Assembly (NCBI RefSeq): GCF_000425125.1
Contig: NZ_AULE01000031.1
Span: 124,001 to 188,000 of the forward strand
Source: Paenibacillus taiwanensis DSM 18679
Lineage (GTDB): Bacteria; Bacillota; Bacilli; Paenibacillales; Paenibacillaceae
DNA: 64,000 nucleotides
Reading direction: 5' to 3'
Below, piece after piece: positions 22,947-31,825 of this stretch (the first letter of the stretch is position 1; the number at the start of each line of letters is the position of its first letter). Below the pieces are notes generated by a model, which was given only the letters and a program-made list of their open reading frames with translations, had not been told where the DNA came from and did no database searches. The translations under genes were made by a program, and so were the position numbers.

Positions 22947-23948
22947 ATGCGATATTCTTTTCAGCTTGATATGAATCGCGAAAAGCCGCTCGTCAGCGTA
23001 ATTAGAGGAGACGTTCATATACCCCATTTAAGCTCGGGGGCTGCTCCACAATCGGGCGTGCTCGTCATCTGTCATGGTTTTAAAGGGTTTAAAGACTGGG
23101 GATTCTTTCCTTATGCCGCAGCACAGCTCGCTGAGAAGACGGGTCTAACAACGGTATGCTTTAATTTTTCCCATAACGGCATTGGTAGTGATTTACTGAC
23201 CTTTAGCGAACCTGAGAAATTTGCCGTTAATTCGTATACACGTGAGCAAGAGGACTTAACAGCGCTTTTAAACCTCATTCGTACTGACCAATTTTACAGC
23301 TCACTTGAGCAAGCCAAAGCGGAAGCGACTGCATCACACCTGCATTTCGAACAGGAAACCATTGCAACGACCAAACAAAGCAATCCGTCCCTAGCATCCC
23401 CTTTGGCACATCGTACGGCAACCTCGTTCAATGATGTCCCTCTATTCGTTCTGGGCCACAGCCGGGGAGGCGCAACAGCTATCCTGTATGCGCTCGATCA
23501 TCCAACCGAACTGACGGGTGTCATATCATGGAATGGGGTTACGAATATGGATATTTATTCCGATTCCCAAAAAGAAGAACTACGCCGCACTGGACGCTCA
23601 CAAGTTCTAAACGCGCGAACTGGTGAAGCACTTCCTCTGGATGCCGTCTTGCTGCACGATTTGGAGCTGCACCAAGCACGGTACGACTTGATCGGCCGTA
23701 TATCCAGTGCCTCCTTCCCGCTGCTGCTCGTCCAAGGCTCTGATGATCTGCCAGGCTTCCGTGACGGCTCTGCTCAACTTGTAGAACGTTATGTCCGCGC
23801 AAGCTGGCATACGGTCCCGCACGCCGGACATACGTTTAATACGGTTCATCCTTTTGTAGGCGCAACAGAGGCATTGGACGATGCTATACAGACCACGGCC
23901 ACATGGATACGTGAGCAGTTGCAGACGCATGAGCAATTGCAGATGTAA
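22947..23948 (+). CDS. Alpha/beta hydrolase
   Basis: The 333-residue protein has VICHGFKGFKDWGFFPYAAA (oxyanion region), nucleophile elbow LGHSRGGATAILYALDH with Ser, an acid region LLVQGSDDLPG and a catalytic His in VPHAGHTFNTVHPF. No signal peptide, so cytoplasmic. The ATG at 22947 has AAGGAGG. An insert around residues 110-155 is variable. Substrate unknown; esterase or serine aminopeptidase-like hydrolase. A GGGGCC/GGCCCC hairpin follows at 23972-23990. Confidence 0.85.
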   Translation: MRYSFQLDMNREKPLVSVIRGDVHIPHLSSGAAPQSGVLVICHGFKGFKDWGFFPYAAAQLAEKTGLTTVCFNFSHNGIGSDLLTFSEPEKFAVNSYTREQEDLTALLNLIRTDQFYSSLEQAKAEATASHLHFEQETIATTKQSNPSLASPLAHRTATSFNDVPLFVLGHSRGGATAILYALDHPTELTGVISWNGVTNMDIYSDSQKEELRRTGRSQVLNARTGEALPLDAVLLHDLELHQARYDLIGRISSASFPLLLVQGSDDLPGFRDGSAQLVERYVRASWHTVPHAGHTFNTVHPFVGATEALDDAIQTTATWIREQLQTHEQLQM

Positions 23949-24148
23949 GTCTGGTGTTATCTGGCATATAGGGGGCCAAACCTCGGCCCCTTGCCATCAA
24001 TACTCATCCCTCGTCCCGTCACAAATCTGTCGCTTGTGGTTCTGATGTAATCTGTTATTATACGGATAATCTTATGTTTACCTATCACATGGTGATCAGG
24101 AAGAAGAGGCCGCTCAAGCAAGCAGGCAGAAAGCGAGGAGGAGTCACG

Positions 24149-24571
24149 ATGGGCATGACGATTATTGCCGCGTCCCCATTAGCAGGACGTATTTCCACTA
24201 TTATTCATAAATTGCAGCACACATTGACAACGCTTACATTTAATGCTGTCCGTATTTCTCATACTCCCTTTATTGAGATAGCACTGTCCCCTAAAGAAAC
24301 GATTCAAATAAGTACAACTGCGCAATTAAAACATCAGGATTCGCCTTTTCGACTCAAGCGGGATCTGACGGAGGACGAGATTTTGATCACCTTCTCACCC
24401 GAAAAGGGACTGCTTGTTATCGCGTCCACAGAGGCCATGCTGGAACAAGCCTGCACGAAGTTAATGCTGTTACTGCATCAGCAGTGCCCAGTTGGCTCAG
24501 GATGTAAGCCGCGCCTGGAGGCGTTATTTTGGAGTGGCACATCCGACATTCCACACGCGGAAGCGATGTAG
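24149..24571 (+). CDS. Conserved-looking hypothetical protein (140 aa)
   Basis: The ATG at 24149 is chosen because AGGAGGAG precedes it closely; an earlier in-frame ATG at 24074 lacks a site. The product, MGMTIIAASPLAGRISTII..., seems to be a soluble alpha/beta protein with a Cys pair in HQQCPVGSGCKPR. No family is recognised. It is flanked by a hydrolase upstream and a bidirectional terminator downstream. Confidence 0.6.
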   Translation: MGMTIIAASPLAGRISTIIHKLQHTLTTLTFNAVRISHTPFIEIALSPKETIQISTTAQLKHQDSPFRLKRDLTEDEILITFSPEKGLLVIASTEAMLEQACTKLMLLLHQQCPVGSGCKPRLEALFWSGTSDIPHAEAM

Positions 24572-24592
24572 CACAAAAATAGGGGCTAGACA

Positions 24593-24634
24593 AATAGGCT
24601 CTCCTTATTCAAGCGGTAGAGAGCCTGTTTGTTA
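24593..24634. terminator. Bidirectional terminator
   Basis: AATAGGCTCTC and GAGAGCCTGTT form an 11-bp stem with one G-U pair, followed by TGTTAT on the plus strand. It separates the hypothetical gene from the convergent WcbI-like gene. Confidence 0.75.
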
Positions 24635-24638
24635 TACC

Positions 24639-25457
24639 TTACTCCCGAATCGCCAGTTGGCTCTGGTGATAAGTGATATAACGATGCATGTACTGCTCAA
24701 AGTTAAGCCGCGTGTAATCTAACGCATAAATAGGGGCATCGCCTATAGCAAATTGCAGCTTCAAATGTTTGATCACCGAGGGATAAATAGGAGAGATCAA
24801 ATCCGTAAAATCCCCGCCATTGACATATGGCGCAACCTCATGGGGGGGAATGCCAATAGCTTGCAGTATGTTTTTGGCGATTGCTCTTATAATATCAGTC
24901 CGTGGATGACATATCGTACTAAATAGGTGGAGTTGCTGATAGTAGCTGTCTATAAATGGAGCGATCGGAATATCCAAACCTATCTCTCTTATTCTAAAGT
25001 TGTACATAAAATCAGCATACAGCCCCTCTAGCTCAGCCTCTGTATAGAAATCCTCATCAGACACTATTTTCATAATCTCTTGTCTGCTCTTCCCCTCTCG
25101 CAGCATTCGAATGATGTTTTGATCGGGATAGGCAAATTGCGGCTCCTTGTTATTAGCAGTAAGTTGAGGATAGTAAGGGGTAAAATAGCTATTGCCTATA
25201 CTGATGCGCATGCAGTGTTGTGGCAATTGACCTAGTAAATAATCTGTTGATAAATTAGGCCCAAACGCATCACTTGTGCGCATATAAATAAACAAGTCGC
25301 AGCGGTGAAGCAACTCAGGAGCTAAGCCTGTACGTGGGCAATCCTGAATAAATGGAATATCTACCATCTGATAATTTCGACTAAAAGTAAGCGAAGTTTC
25401 TAAAAATTTACGCAGCGGCTTGGCATGGCAATTACAGTATAGGATATATGACTTCAT
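24639..25457 (-). CDS. WcbI-like protein (putative polysaccharide-related acyltransferase)
   Basis: The N-terminus (YILYCNCHAKPLRKFLETS) resembles the start of WcbI-domain proteins, which have been linked to capsule or polysaccharide modification. Middle segments CDLFIYMRTSDAFGPNLSTD and the C-terminal LHPxx-type region are consistent. The ATG at 25457 has AGGAGG; 272 residues. It is not beside other polysaccharide genes. The family assignment is by pattern and moderately sure; the reaction is not established. Confidence 0.6.
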   Translation of the reverse strand: MKSYILYCNCHAKPLRKFLETSLTFSRNYQMVDIPFIQDCPRTGLAPELLHRCDLFIYMRTSDAFGPNLSTDYLLGQLPQHCMRISIGNSYFTPYYPQLTANNKEPQFAYPDQNIIRMLREGKSRQEIMKIVSDEDFYTEAELEGLYADFMYNFRIREIGLDIPIAPFIDSYYQQLHLFSTICHPRTDIIRAIAKNILQAIGIPPHEVAPYVNGGDFTDLISPIYPSVIKHLKLQFAIGDAPIYALDYTRLNFEQYMHRYITYHQSQLAIRE

Positions 25458-25490
25458 TCTGCACCTCCTCTTACAAGGCTGATCCAACTT

Positions 25491-25520
25491 GCATTCCTCA
25501 TATTATTATATGAGGAATGC
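25491..25520. repeat. Perfect 13-bp palindromic hairpin upstream of the WcbI-like gene
   Basis: GCATTCCTCATAT-tatt-ATATGAGGAATGC lies 34 bases before the start codon. No T-run follows on the minus strand. It could be an operator or a stabilising leader hairpin. Confidence 0.55.
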
Positions 25521-25546
25521 AATAAGAGGTACGGAATATACGGTCT

Positions 25547-25608
25547 AAAAACAGAAATGGGGCATCTGCTAATCTCCATTTGAATGAAGATTGCACGATC
25601 CCCCATTT
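25547..25608 (-). terminator. Terminator after nadE
   Basis: AAATGGGG and CCCCATTT form the outer stem with an inner AATCT/AGATT stem, followed by CTGTTTTTAG on the minus strand. Confidence 0.7.
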
Positions 25609-25616
25609 GTACTTAA

Positions 25617-26426
25617 CTAGATTCCTGGGATTGCTGAACGCTTATGCTCCGTTTTACGATATTGACGTTCGATCTTCTCACGTGTTTCATCGCTGACCGG
25701 CTTACCTTCCAAATAATCACTATTTTCATCGTATGTAATGCCAAGCTCTTTCTCGTCCGTTTGACCCTCCCACAATCCAGCAGTAGGCGCTTTGTCGATC
25801 ACACTGTCAGGTACGCCAACATAACGAGCCAACTGGCGAACTTGACGCTTATTAAGAGAAGATAATGGCGTAATATCTACAGCGCCGTCCCCCCACTTCG
25901 TGTAGAAGCCCGTTAATGCCTCAGAGGCATGATCCGTACCTACTACAAGCAAATTCAGATCAAATGCAAGCGCATATTGGGTCACCATGCGAATCCGTGC
26001 TTTCACATTCCCTTTGCCAGGAATACTAATATGACGATAATTGCCTAGCTGTTTAAACGCCTGCTCCGTCTCCAGCGCAATTTCGTTTACAGCATCTTGT
26101 ACGTTGGTCTCTACGGTATGCTGGAGCTTAAAAGCCTCCGCAACCGCATAGCTGTCTGCAATATCAACCTGTTCACCGTAAGGCTGAAATACGCCAAGCG
26201 TCATGTAAGGCTGACCACTCTCCGCTGCTAATTCATCTGTCGCCTGCTTACAAAGCGCTGCGGCTACAGCACTGTCAATTCCCCCGCTAATCGCAATTAA
26301 CAGACCAGACGTTCCCGATTGCTTCACGTACTGTTTCAGAAAATCAACACGCTTGCGTACTTCTGTCGCCTCATTGATCTGAGGCTGCACACCAAAACGC
26401 TTTACAATCTCCTCTTGCAAGCTCAT
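25617..26426 (-). CDS. nadE: NH3-dependent NAD synthetase
   Basis: Makes NAD from deamido-NAD, ATP and ammonia. The PP-loop SGGIDSAVAAAL is near residue 47. Other family blocks are LGVFQPYGEQ, NVKARIRMVTQYALA, GTDHASEALTGFYTKWGDGAVDI and PTAGLWEGQTDE. At 269 residues it lacks a glutaminase domain, so it needs free ammonia. Start ATG has GAAGGAG. Confidence 0.97.
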   Translation of the reverse strand: MSLQEEIVKRFGVQPQINEATEVRKRVDFLKQYVKQSGTSGLLIAISGGIDSAVAAALCKQATDELAAESGQPYMTLGVFQPYGEQVDIADSYAVAEAFKLQHTVETNVQDAVNEIALETEQAFKQLGNYRHISIPGKGNVKARIRMVTQYALAFDLNLLVVGTDHASEALTGFYTKWGDGAVDITPLSSLNKRQVRQLARYVGVPDSVIDKAPTAGLWEGQTDEKELGITYDENSDYLEGKPVSDETREKIERQYRKTEHKRSAIPGI

Positions 26427-26455
26427 CTGTCATACTCCTTCCATGTTCATGGTGC

Positions 26456-26488
26456 AAAAATCCCCGCGCATGCAAACGATGCGCGGGG
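26456..26488 (-). terminator. Terminator after the bacilliredoxin gene
   Basis: CCCCGCGCAT and ATGCGCGGGG form a perfect 10-bp stem, followed by ATTTTT on the minus strand. Confidence 0.9.
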
Positions 26489-26507
26489 TGTAGGCGCTAA
26501 ACTGTGC

Positions 26508-26942
26508 TTAGCGACAATGACGATCAAATGCTGCTGACAATTCTGCGGCAATTTCTTCTGCTGAACGGTTCTCAATGCTGAGACGTTCGATAAAGTGGAC
26601 CAGTTCGCCATCCTTCATCAGTGCAATCGAAGGAGAAGACGGTGGATATGGCGCAAAGTATTCACGCGCCTTAGCCGTTGCTTCCTTGTCTTGACCAGCA
26701 AATACGGTAAACAAATGATCTGGAGTAACGTCATTCTCCAATGCCTTACGAACACCTGGGCGGCATTGACCAGCCGCGCAGCCGCACACCGAGTTCACAA
26801 CTACCAATGAAGTGCCTTTTGCTGTAGGAAGCTTCTCTTCCACTTCTGCCGCTGTGCGAAGTTCGACAATACCCGCTCTTGTTAATTCCTCACGCATCGG
26901 TTGAACCATATCCTGCATATATTGCTCAAATGACATTGACAT
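26508..26942 (-). CDS. Bacilliredoxin, BrxA/BrxB family
   Basis: A thioredoxin-fold protein that removes bacillithiol from oxidised proteins. The CGC active site lies in VNSVCGCAAGQCRPG. The ends MSMSFEQYMQDMVQPMREEL and PSIALMKDGELVHFIER are typical. The start at 26942 is preferred over an ATG six bases upstream on ribosome-site spacing. This implies that the host makes bacillithiol. Length of 144 residues is normal. Confidence 0.95.
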   Translation of the reverse strand: MSMSFEQYMQDMVQPMREELTRAGIVELRTAAEVEEKLPTAKGTSLVVVNSVCGCAAGQCRPGVRKALENDVTPDHLFTVFAGQDKEATAKAREYFAPYPPSSPSIALMKDGELVHFIERLSIENRSAEEIAAELSAAFDRHCR

Positions 26943-27059
26943 CCACATTCACTCCTAAATAAAATATAATCCGATAGAACGCCCTCATCGTGACCTATCG
27001 GTAATATTGTAACCATGCTCAGGAGTGAAAAGCAAGAGAAGGAAGCCAACTACTTCCAC

Positions 27060-27167
27060 TTACGTTGATGGACGGTTAGGACCATTCAGCTTCTTGTTAC
27101 CTGTACCACCATTTGCCTTCGTGCTGCGATTTGCTTGCTGTTGTTGTTCCTTGGAATCTTGTGTCAT
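27060..27167 (-). CDS. Tiny hydrophilic protein (35 aa), probable small acid-soluble spore-type protein
   Basis: The ATG at 27167 has a perfect AAAGGAGG nine bases upstream. The product MTQDSKEQQQQANRSTKANG ends NKKLNGPNRPST. It is Gln/Asn/Lys-rich and has no hydrophobic core, like the minor small spore proteins of Bacillales. A sigma-G-like promoter lies just upstream. I do not recognise the exact Ssp class. Confidence 0.6.
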   Translation of the reverse strand: MTQDSKEQQQQANRSTKANGGTGNKKLNGPNRPST

Positions 27168-27202
27168 ATCAGATAGCCTCCTTTCCGTCATATAGTCTCA
27201 GC

Positions 27203-27232
27203 TATTATGTGCTTGCTACAGACGGATTATCC
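27203..27232 (-). promoter_or_regulatory. Candidate forespore (sigma-F/G-like) promoter
   Basis: On the minus strand CATAATA (27203-27209) fits the CATAnTA -10, and GGATA (27228-27232) lies 18 bases upstream. It precedes the tiny spore-type gene by 36 bases. The -35 is a partial match. Confidence 0.35.
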
Positions 27233-28030
27233 GATTTTACCGCTCTTTTCATCTGCTGCCTCATGTTCCCCAAGAGGCCACGGAGAAGCTTCGCTCGTAA
27301 CAACGTCAGCCTCTACACAAACGGCTGCCACTCGCTCACGCGTACGTGTAATGACGTATGCCACAACAAGCATAACAATGGACACCCATTGTAGCGCAGT
27401 TAAGCCCACTATAGGCTTATCATCTGGAAACAGATAGGATAGCAGCATGCCTATGACACCAGCAACGAGTGCCGCTAGCTGGGCATCTGCATAGCTGCCC
27501 AGTTCCCGCTTGCGCAGCCATAGTCCAACTAGCAGCAGCAAGCTCATAATCGATTCAAACGGCGGCAGTGAAACCGCCATCACTGCTGGCAAAGGGAGCG
27601 GTGTCAAGTAGGGAGCAGGTGCACCTGAATAGGCATACATAAATCCATACACAGCAAGTCCCATCAGCAAGCCATGTGCGGCTACATCCAATAGTAAGCC
27701 GTAACGGAGTTGATGTTTACGTATATAGGTAATCGTCCAAGCTATCAAACCGATAATTAGTAGGATGTTGCCATTAATAGACGTGCCGCTTAGAAATAAA
27801 AGCGCTTTGGTCTGATTCCATATAATGGATGGTGAATCCCATAAATAACCAAACTTTTCATTTAACAATATACAGACAAAAATAGTGCTTGCCCACTCTG
27901 TCCAAGGCTTCACAGGTACATTTTCCATCTTTAGGCGCAACGCAATCGCCACGATCCCGAAGATTAGACTGACGAGCAGCACAAGCATACTCCATTGTAA
28001 TGTGAACGAACCGAACTGAATGACTTCCAT
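27227..28030 (-). CDS. Polytopic membrane protein, weakly Lgt-like
   Basis: The 267-residue product has about seven transmembrane helices. Its start, MEVIQFGSFTLQWSMLVLLV, resembles the first helix of prolipoprotein diacylglyceryl transferase, but the essential Lgt motifs (HGGxxG region and catalytic Arg) are not visible. So it is probably an Lgt-like protein without the enzyme activity or an unrelated membrane protein. A GGAGG site precedes the start. The C-terminal tail is acidic and His-containing. Confidence 0.6.
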   Translation of the reverse strand: MEVIQFGSFTLQWSMLVLLVSLIFGIVAIALRLKMENVPVKPWTEWASTIFVCILLNEKFGYLWDSPSIIWNQTKALLFLSGTSINGNILLIIGLIAWTITYIRKHQLRYGLLLDVAAHGLLMGLAVYGFMYAYSGAPAPYLTPLPLPAVMAVSLPPFESIMSLLLLVGLWLRKRELGSYADAQLAALVAGVIGMLLSYLFPDDKPIVGLTALQWVSIVMLVVAYVITRTRERVAAVCVEADVVTSEASPWPLGEHEAADEKSGKIG

Positions 28031-28093
28031 GACTGACCTCCGCTAACATATATATGACTCTATACTACCATAATTAGGGCCATACCTGCCTTG

Positions 28094-29803
28094 TTATACA
28101 GCAGCAGAAGCAACGGTATCCTGCTCGCTAGCCTCAGCTTTAAAAGCTACTATGAAGGTCGTTCCTTCACCTTCCTTCGTTTCCACCCGAATGACACCCT
28201 CATGCCGTTCTACAATACTTAAACAGAGCGGCAGGCCCAAGCCTGTACCCTTTGCTTTCGTTGTATAAAAAGGCTCGAACAATTTATCCACAATCGCTTT
28301 TGGTATACCGGTTCCGGTATCCTGAACGAGCAGCTCAATATGACCGTTGCAATACCTAGTCCTAATCGTTAACGTTCCTTTATCCGTCATCGCTTCCATG
28401 CCGTTGCGAGCCAAGTTCAACAGCAACTGCTTCATTTCCTTCGGATTTAATAAAAGTGGGGGCAGTTCCTCTGCAAGTTCCAGCTTAATTTCTTGTCCGC
28501 GCAAGTTCGCATCAGCCCACAAAAGAGGAGAAATATTAATAATTAACTCATGTAAATAAATACTTTCCTTCTCTACAATTCGATTTTGCGCAAGCGACAA
28601 AAAGTCATTAATGATGCTGTTTGCTCGGTCCAGTTCCTCCATGACGATCGTATAATAATCCTCCAGATGCCCTGGACTTTTCTGCTTCATCAACTGAATA
28701 AAACCACGCACGACCGCCATTGGATTACGTATTTCATGTGTAATGCTAGCCGCCATTTGACCAACTAGGCTTAACCGCTCCATATTGCCCATTTCAGCCC
28801 GCAGCTGAACAAGCTCCGTAATGTCGTGCATCATCCCAACGGCGCCTACTATTTCCCCAGTCTCCTGATTTCGCATCGATGACGCACGCGTCAGATAAGT
28901 CCGTTCGCCTACGGTGAGCATTTCGCTTTGCATCGACTCACCACGCAGCACACGGTATACTAGTAAATTATCCGTTTCCCAAAATTGATTGTCAGCAAAA
29001 TATTGTCCATACTCTTGCCCGATTATATTTGAAGCATCATAATGTGGATTAATTTGACGAAGCGTGTGGAGCAGCGATTGATTAACAGCCGTAATACGAG
29101 CGTTGGCATCAACCGCAATAACACCTAATGGTGTTGCATCAATAACCTGATGCAGCTTCTGTGCCTCCTGTCTATATTGCCGCCATATGGATAAGTAGCT
29201 CTGCTGTAAATAAGCCTTTTCGCGCGCACTCTCTATAAAATGCACAACGGTACACGCTGCCAGCAAAAACACCGCACCAAACATCGCCATAAACAAAAAT
29301 ACGTCCATGTCTAGTTTAACTCGACTCTCCCACAGGACATATACATAATGAATGAAATACAGCGCCATACCAAGCAAAGCAAAATTCATAACGATTATCA
29401 TCCGTTGTCGGGCGCTCGAATGTGCGAATTTATTAACATACATAAATAGAAATGGCGTTAAATAAACAAGAGCATCACTCCATATCGAGTATGAAAAATA
29501 AGCTTCTGGAAATCCGAGCAGCATAAAAAAATAAAGCGCTGATACGAGCCCCCCAATACGATAGCCTCCATAAAGGATACCTAGCATGTAAGGAATTAAC
29601 CGAAAATCAAAAGGCTGCGCTGTCTCTGCAAAATAGTAAAATGACAACATCATACACAACAGTACAGAAAAGGATGAAAAAACTCCTATATTGATATGGG
29701 ACTTTGATATACGCTCTGGTTTCATCGTATACAGTTGGCAGGAAAAAGCGGGTATGTAGGCAATAAAAACTTGCAATACGGTCTCCTTTAAAGCAACAAA
29801 CAT
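28094..29803 (-). CDS. Sensor histidine kinase, 5TM-LYT/PAS/HisKA/HATPase (KinB-type)
   Basis: The N-terminus has five to six membrane helices with FRLIPYMLGILYGGYRIGG, typical of 5TMR-LYT sensors. A PAS domain follows (about residues 215-330, IDATPLGVIAVDANARI), then HisKA with phospho-acceptor His in SITHEIRNPMAVVRGF. The ATPase has N-box LLLNLARNGMEAM, G1 DTGTGIP and G2 KGTGLGLPLC. No response regulator is adjacent, as for orphan sporulation kinases that feed Spo0F. Start at 29803 has GGAGGAG. The phosphorelay role is inference. Confidence 0.9.
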   Translation of the reverse strand: MFVALKETVLQVFIAYIPAFSCQLYTMKPERISKSHINIGVFSSFSVLLCMMLSFYYFAETAQPFDFRLIPYMLGILYGGYRIGGLVSALYFFMLLGFPEAYFSYSIWSDALVYLTPFLFMYVNKFAHSSARQRMIIVMNFALLGMALYFIHYVYVLWESRVKLDMDVFLFMAMFGAVFLLAACTVVHFIESAREKAYLQQSYLSIWRQYRQEAQKLHQVIDATPLGVIAVDANARITAVNQSLLHTLRQINPHYDASNIIGQEYGQYFADNQFWETDNLLVYRVLRGESMQSEMLTVGERTYLTRASSMRNQETGEIVGAVGMMHDITELVQLRAEMGNMERLSLVGQMAASITHEIRNPMAVVRGFIQLMKQKSPGHLEDYYTIVMEELDRANSIINDFLSLAQNRIVEKESIYLHELIINISPLLWADANLRGQEIKLELAEELPPLLLNPKEMKQLLLNLARNGMEAMTDKGTLTIRTRYCNGHIELLVQDTGTGIPKAIVDKLFEPFYTTKAKGTGLGLPLCLSIVERHEGVIRVETKEGEGTTFIVAFKAEASEQDTVASAAV

Positions 29804-29998
29804 ACACGACTCCTCCATATTAAATTGGTTATTTCTTCCTCTGTCGCTTAGATTAAAGCATACTACTGCTAGTTAAACAATTGTTATCGATTAACTTTTA
29901 GTATATTTTTATTAAACCGTGGTTGCATTCAATCTACACAAGGATACAATAAGACAAGAATCATTAATCATGGCGAATTACCGTAAAAGGAGATTACG

Positions 29999-31255
29999 AT
30001 GCAACAAACTGAAGTTATAGTTATTGGAGGCGGTCCTTCTGGGCTGATGGCCGCAATCTCAGCTGCCGAGCATGGAGCTAAAGTACTGCTTATTGATAAA
30101 GGAGATAAATTAGGGCGCAAGCTGGCCATATCAGGTGGTGGTCGCTGCAACGTTACAAACAACAAGCCGCTCGATGAGCTCATCCGTCACATACCTGGTA
30201 ACGGCCGCTTTCTGCATAGTGCGTTCCAGCATTTTAATCCTGATCTAATCATTTCTTTCTTTGAGCGTTTGGGAATAGCTTTAAAAGAAGAGGACAACGG
30301 GCGCATGTTCCCCGTGTCGGACAAAGCCAAAACTGTCGTGGATGCTCTCATTGGCGAAGCGGTCAGACTTGGCGTGGTACTGCGAGCAAACGAACCTGTT
30401 GAAGAAGTTCTCTATGAGAACAACGCTGTCCGTGGTGTCCGACTAAAGAGCGGCTCTTGTCTACGGGCAGATTCCGTGGTGATCGCAACAGGTGGTAAAT
30501 CTGTTCCGCACACAGGCTCAACAGGTGACGGTTATCCTTGGGCGGAAGCTGCTGGTCATACGATAACAGAGCTATATCCAACAGAGGTTCCCTTAACGTC
30601 GAATACTTCCTTTATTCGTGATCGAGTGCTGCAAGGGCTCTCATTACGAGATATCCGCATCGCTGTGTGGAATGAGAAAGGTAAAAAAGTAGTGGAACAT
30701 GAAGGTGATTTGATCTTCACCCACTTCGGACTGTCTGGTCCAGCCGCGCTGCGCTGTAGCCAGTTCGTCGTGAAGGAACGTAAACGCACCGGCCGCGAGA
30801 CCGTACAGTTAACAATCGATCTCAAGCCCCAATTGTCACTTGATGCGCTGAGTCAAGAAGCGCTTGCCTTGTGGAAGCAAGAACCTAAAAAAGCGATCAA
30901 GAACATTTTAAAGCAGATCGTTCCAGAACGAATGGTTGCGTTGCTGCTTAGCATGACTGACATTGACGAATCCATCACATTTGATCACGTCCCTAAACAG
31001 GCATGGACGCTCCTGTGTCAGCATATTAAGGCATTTCCGCTAAAAGCTAGCGGAACCCGCACCTTGGAAGAAGCATTTGTAACAGGTGGGGGAATCCATC
31101 TGAAAGAGCTTGATCCTAAAACGATGGGATCACGCCTTACAGCCGGCCTATTTTTCTGCGGTGAAATACTTGATATCCACGGCTATACAGGAGGATACAA
31201 CATTACAGCCGCATTTGTAACAGGATATACCGCCGGCATGAGCGCGGCGAAATAG
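29999..31255 (+). CDS. FAD-dependent oxidoreductase, BaiN/HI0933 (YtfP/YhiN) family
   Basis: The 418-residue flavoprotein begins with the dinucleotide-binding motif VIVIGGGPSGLMAAISAAEHG, followed by the family hallmark GRKLAISGGGRCNVTN. It ends with GLFFCGEILDIHGYTGGYNITAAFVTG. Start has AAAAGGAG. The family is widespread, with mostly unknown physiological substrate. Monocistronic with a downstream hairpin. Confidence 0.93.
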   Translation: MQQTEVIVIGGGPSGLMAAISAAEHGAKVLLIDKGDKLGRKLAISGGGRCNVTNNKPLDELIRHIPGNGRFLHSAFQHFNPDLIISFFERLGIALKEEDNGRMFPVSDKAKTVVDALIGEAVRLGVVLRANEPVEEVLYENNAVRGVRLKSGSCLRADSVVIATGGKSVPHTGSTGDGYPWAEAAGHTITELYPTEVPLTSNTSFIRDRVLQGLSLRDIRIAVWNEKGKKVVEHEGDLIFTHFGLSGPAALRCSQFVVKERKRTGRETVQLTIDLKPQLSLDALSQEALALWKQEPKKAIKNILKQIVPERMVALLLSMTDIDESITFDHVPKQAWTLLCQHIKAFPLKASGTRTLEEAFVTGGGIHLKELDPKTMGSRLTAGLFFCGEILDIHGYTGGYNITAAFVTGYTAGMSAAK

Positions 31256-31278
31256 ATGTCCATTTAAGTAATAGGCAG

Positions 31279-31315
31279 AGAGCCGGAACAAGTGAATCTT
31301 TCCGGCTCTATTGGT
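31279..31315. terminator. Hairpin between convergent genes
   Basis: AGAGCCGGA and TCCGGCTCT form a 9-bp perfect stem, followed by ATTGGTT. It ends the flavoprotein gene and faces the convergent hypothetical gene. Confidence 0.6.
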
Positions 31316-31324
31316 TAACAGGGG

Positions 31325-31732
31325 CTACAGGTGAATCCCACCTTGAAAGTGATTCGTTGATTCCTCATCTGACCAACCTCGCGTCTCCTCATCACGATGG
31401 GACAAATCGTCTTCTCTAGGGTCAATTTGTACATATGCATCATGATGAATCCAATCTTCATTCACCACATGGGCAGGTATCGGGATAATGTCCATTCCGT
31501 AGGCATCGTTTATAACACTCATTTCAGTCATCTCAGCTTGCTCTATTAGTTGACCGCCATGCGCCTCGACGATTTCCAATGCAGACGTAATATCCTGCCT
31601 CTCCACATGAATATGAAGCTGGTTAACCGCAGCCTCCTTGACGGGATGATAACCCAACTCGTCCAATGTATCATACGCCAGTGCGGTGCTGTGAGCATCG
31701 CTAAATTGAAATCTGATTACAGCCTGCTGCAT
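31325..31732 (-). CDS. Hypothetical protein with acidic tail (135 aa)
   Basis: GGAGGGG precedes the ATG. The N-terminal 70 residues (MQQAVIRFQFSDAHSTALAY, ALEIVEAHGGQLIEQ) look like a small ferredoxin-like alpha/beta domain. The C-terminal half is rich in Asp, Glu and His (DPREDDLSHRDEETRGW). No family recognised. It stands alone between two terminators. Confidence 0.65.
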   Translation of the reverse strand: MQQAVIRFQFSDAHSTALAYDTLDELGYHPVKEAAVNQLHIHVERQDITSALEIVEAHGGQLIEQAEMTEMSVINDAYGMDIIPIPAHVVNEDWIHHDAYVQIDPREDDLSHRDEETRGWSDEESTNHFQGGIHL

Positions 31733-31825
31733 GAAAACCCCTCCTACTTGATACTGGATGGTGTTACTATACCCGTATCAGGAAAAGATCATGCTGCTGT
31801 GGCTCGTTCATCTTCACGATGGCCT

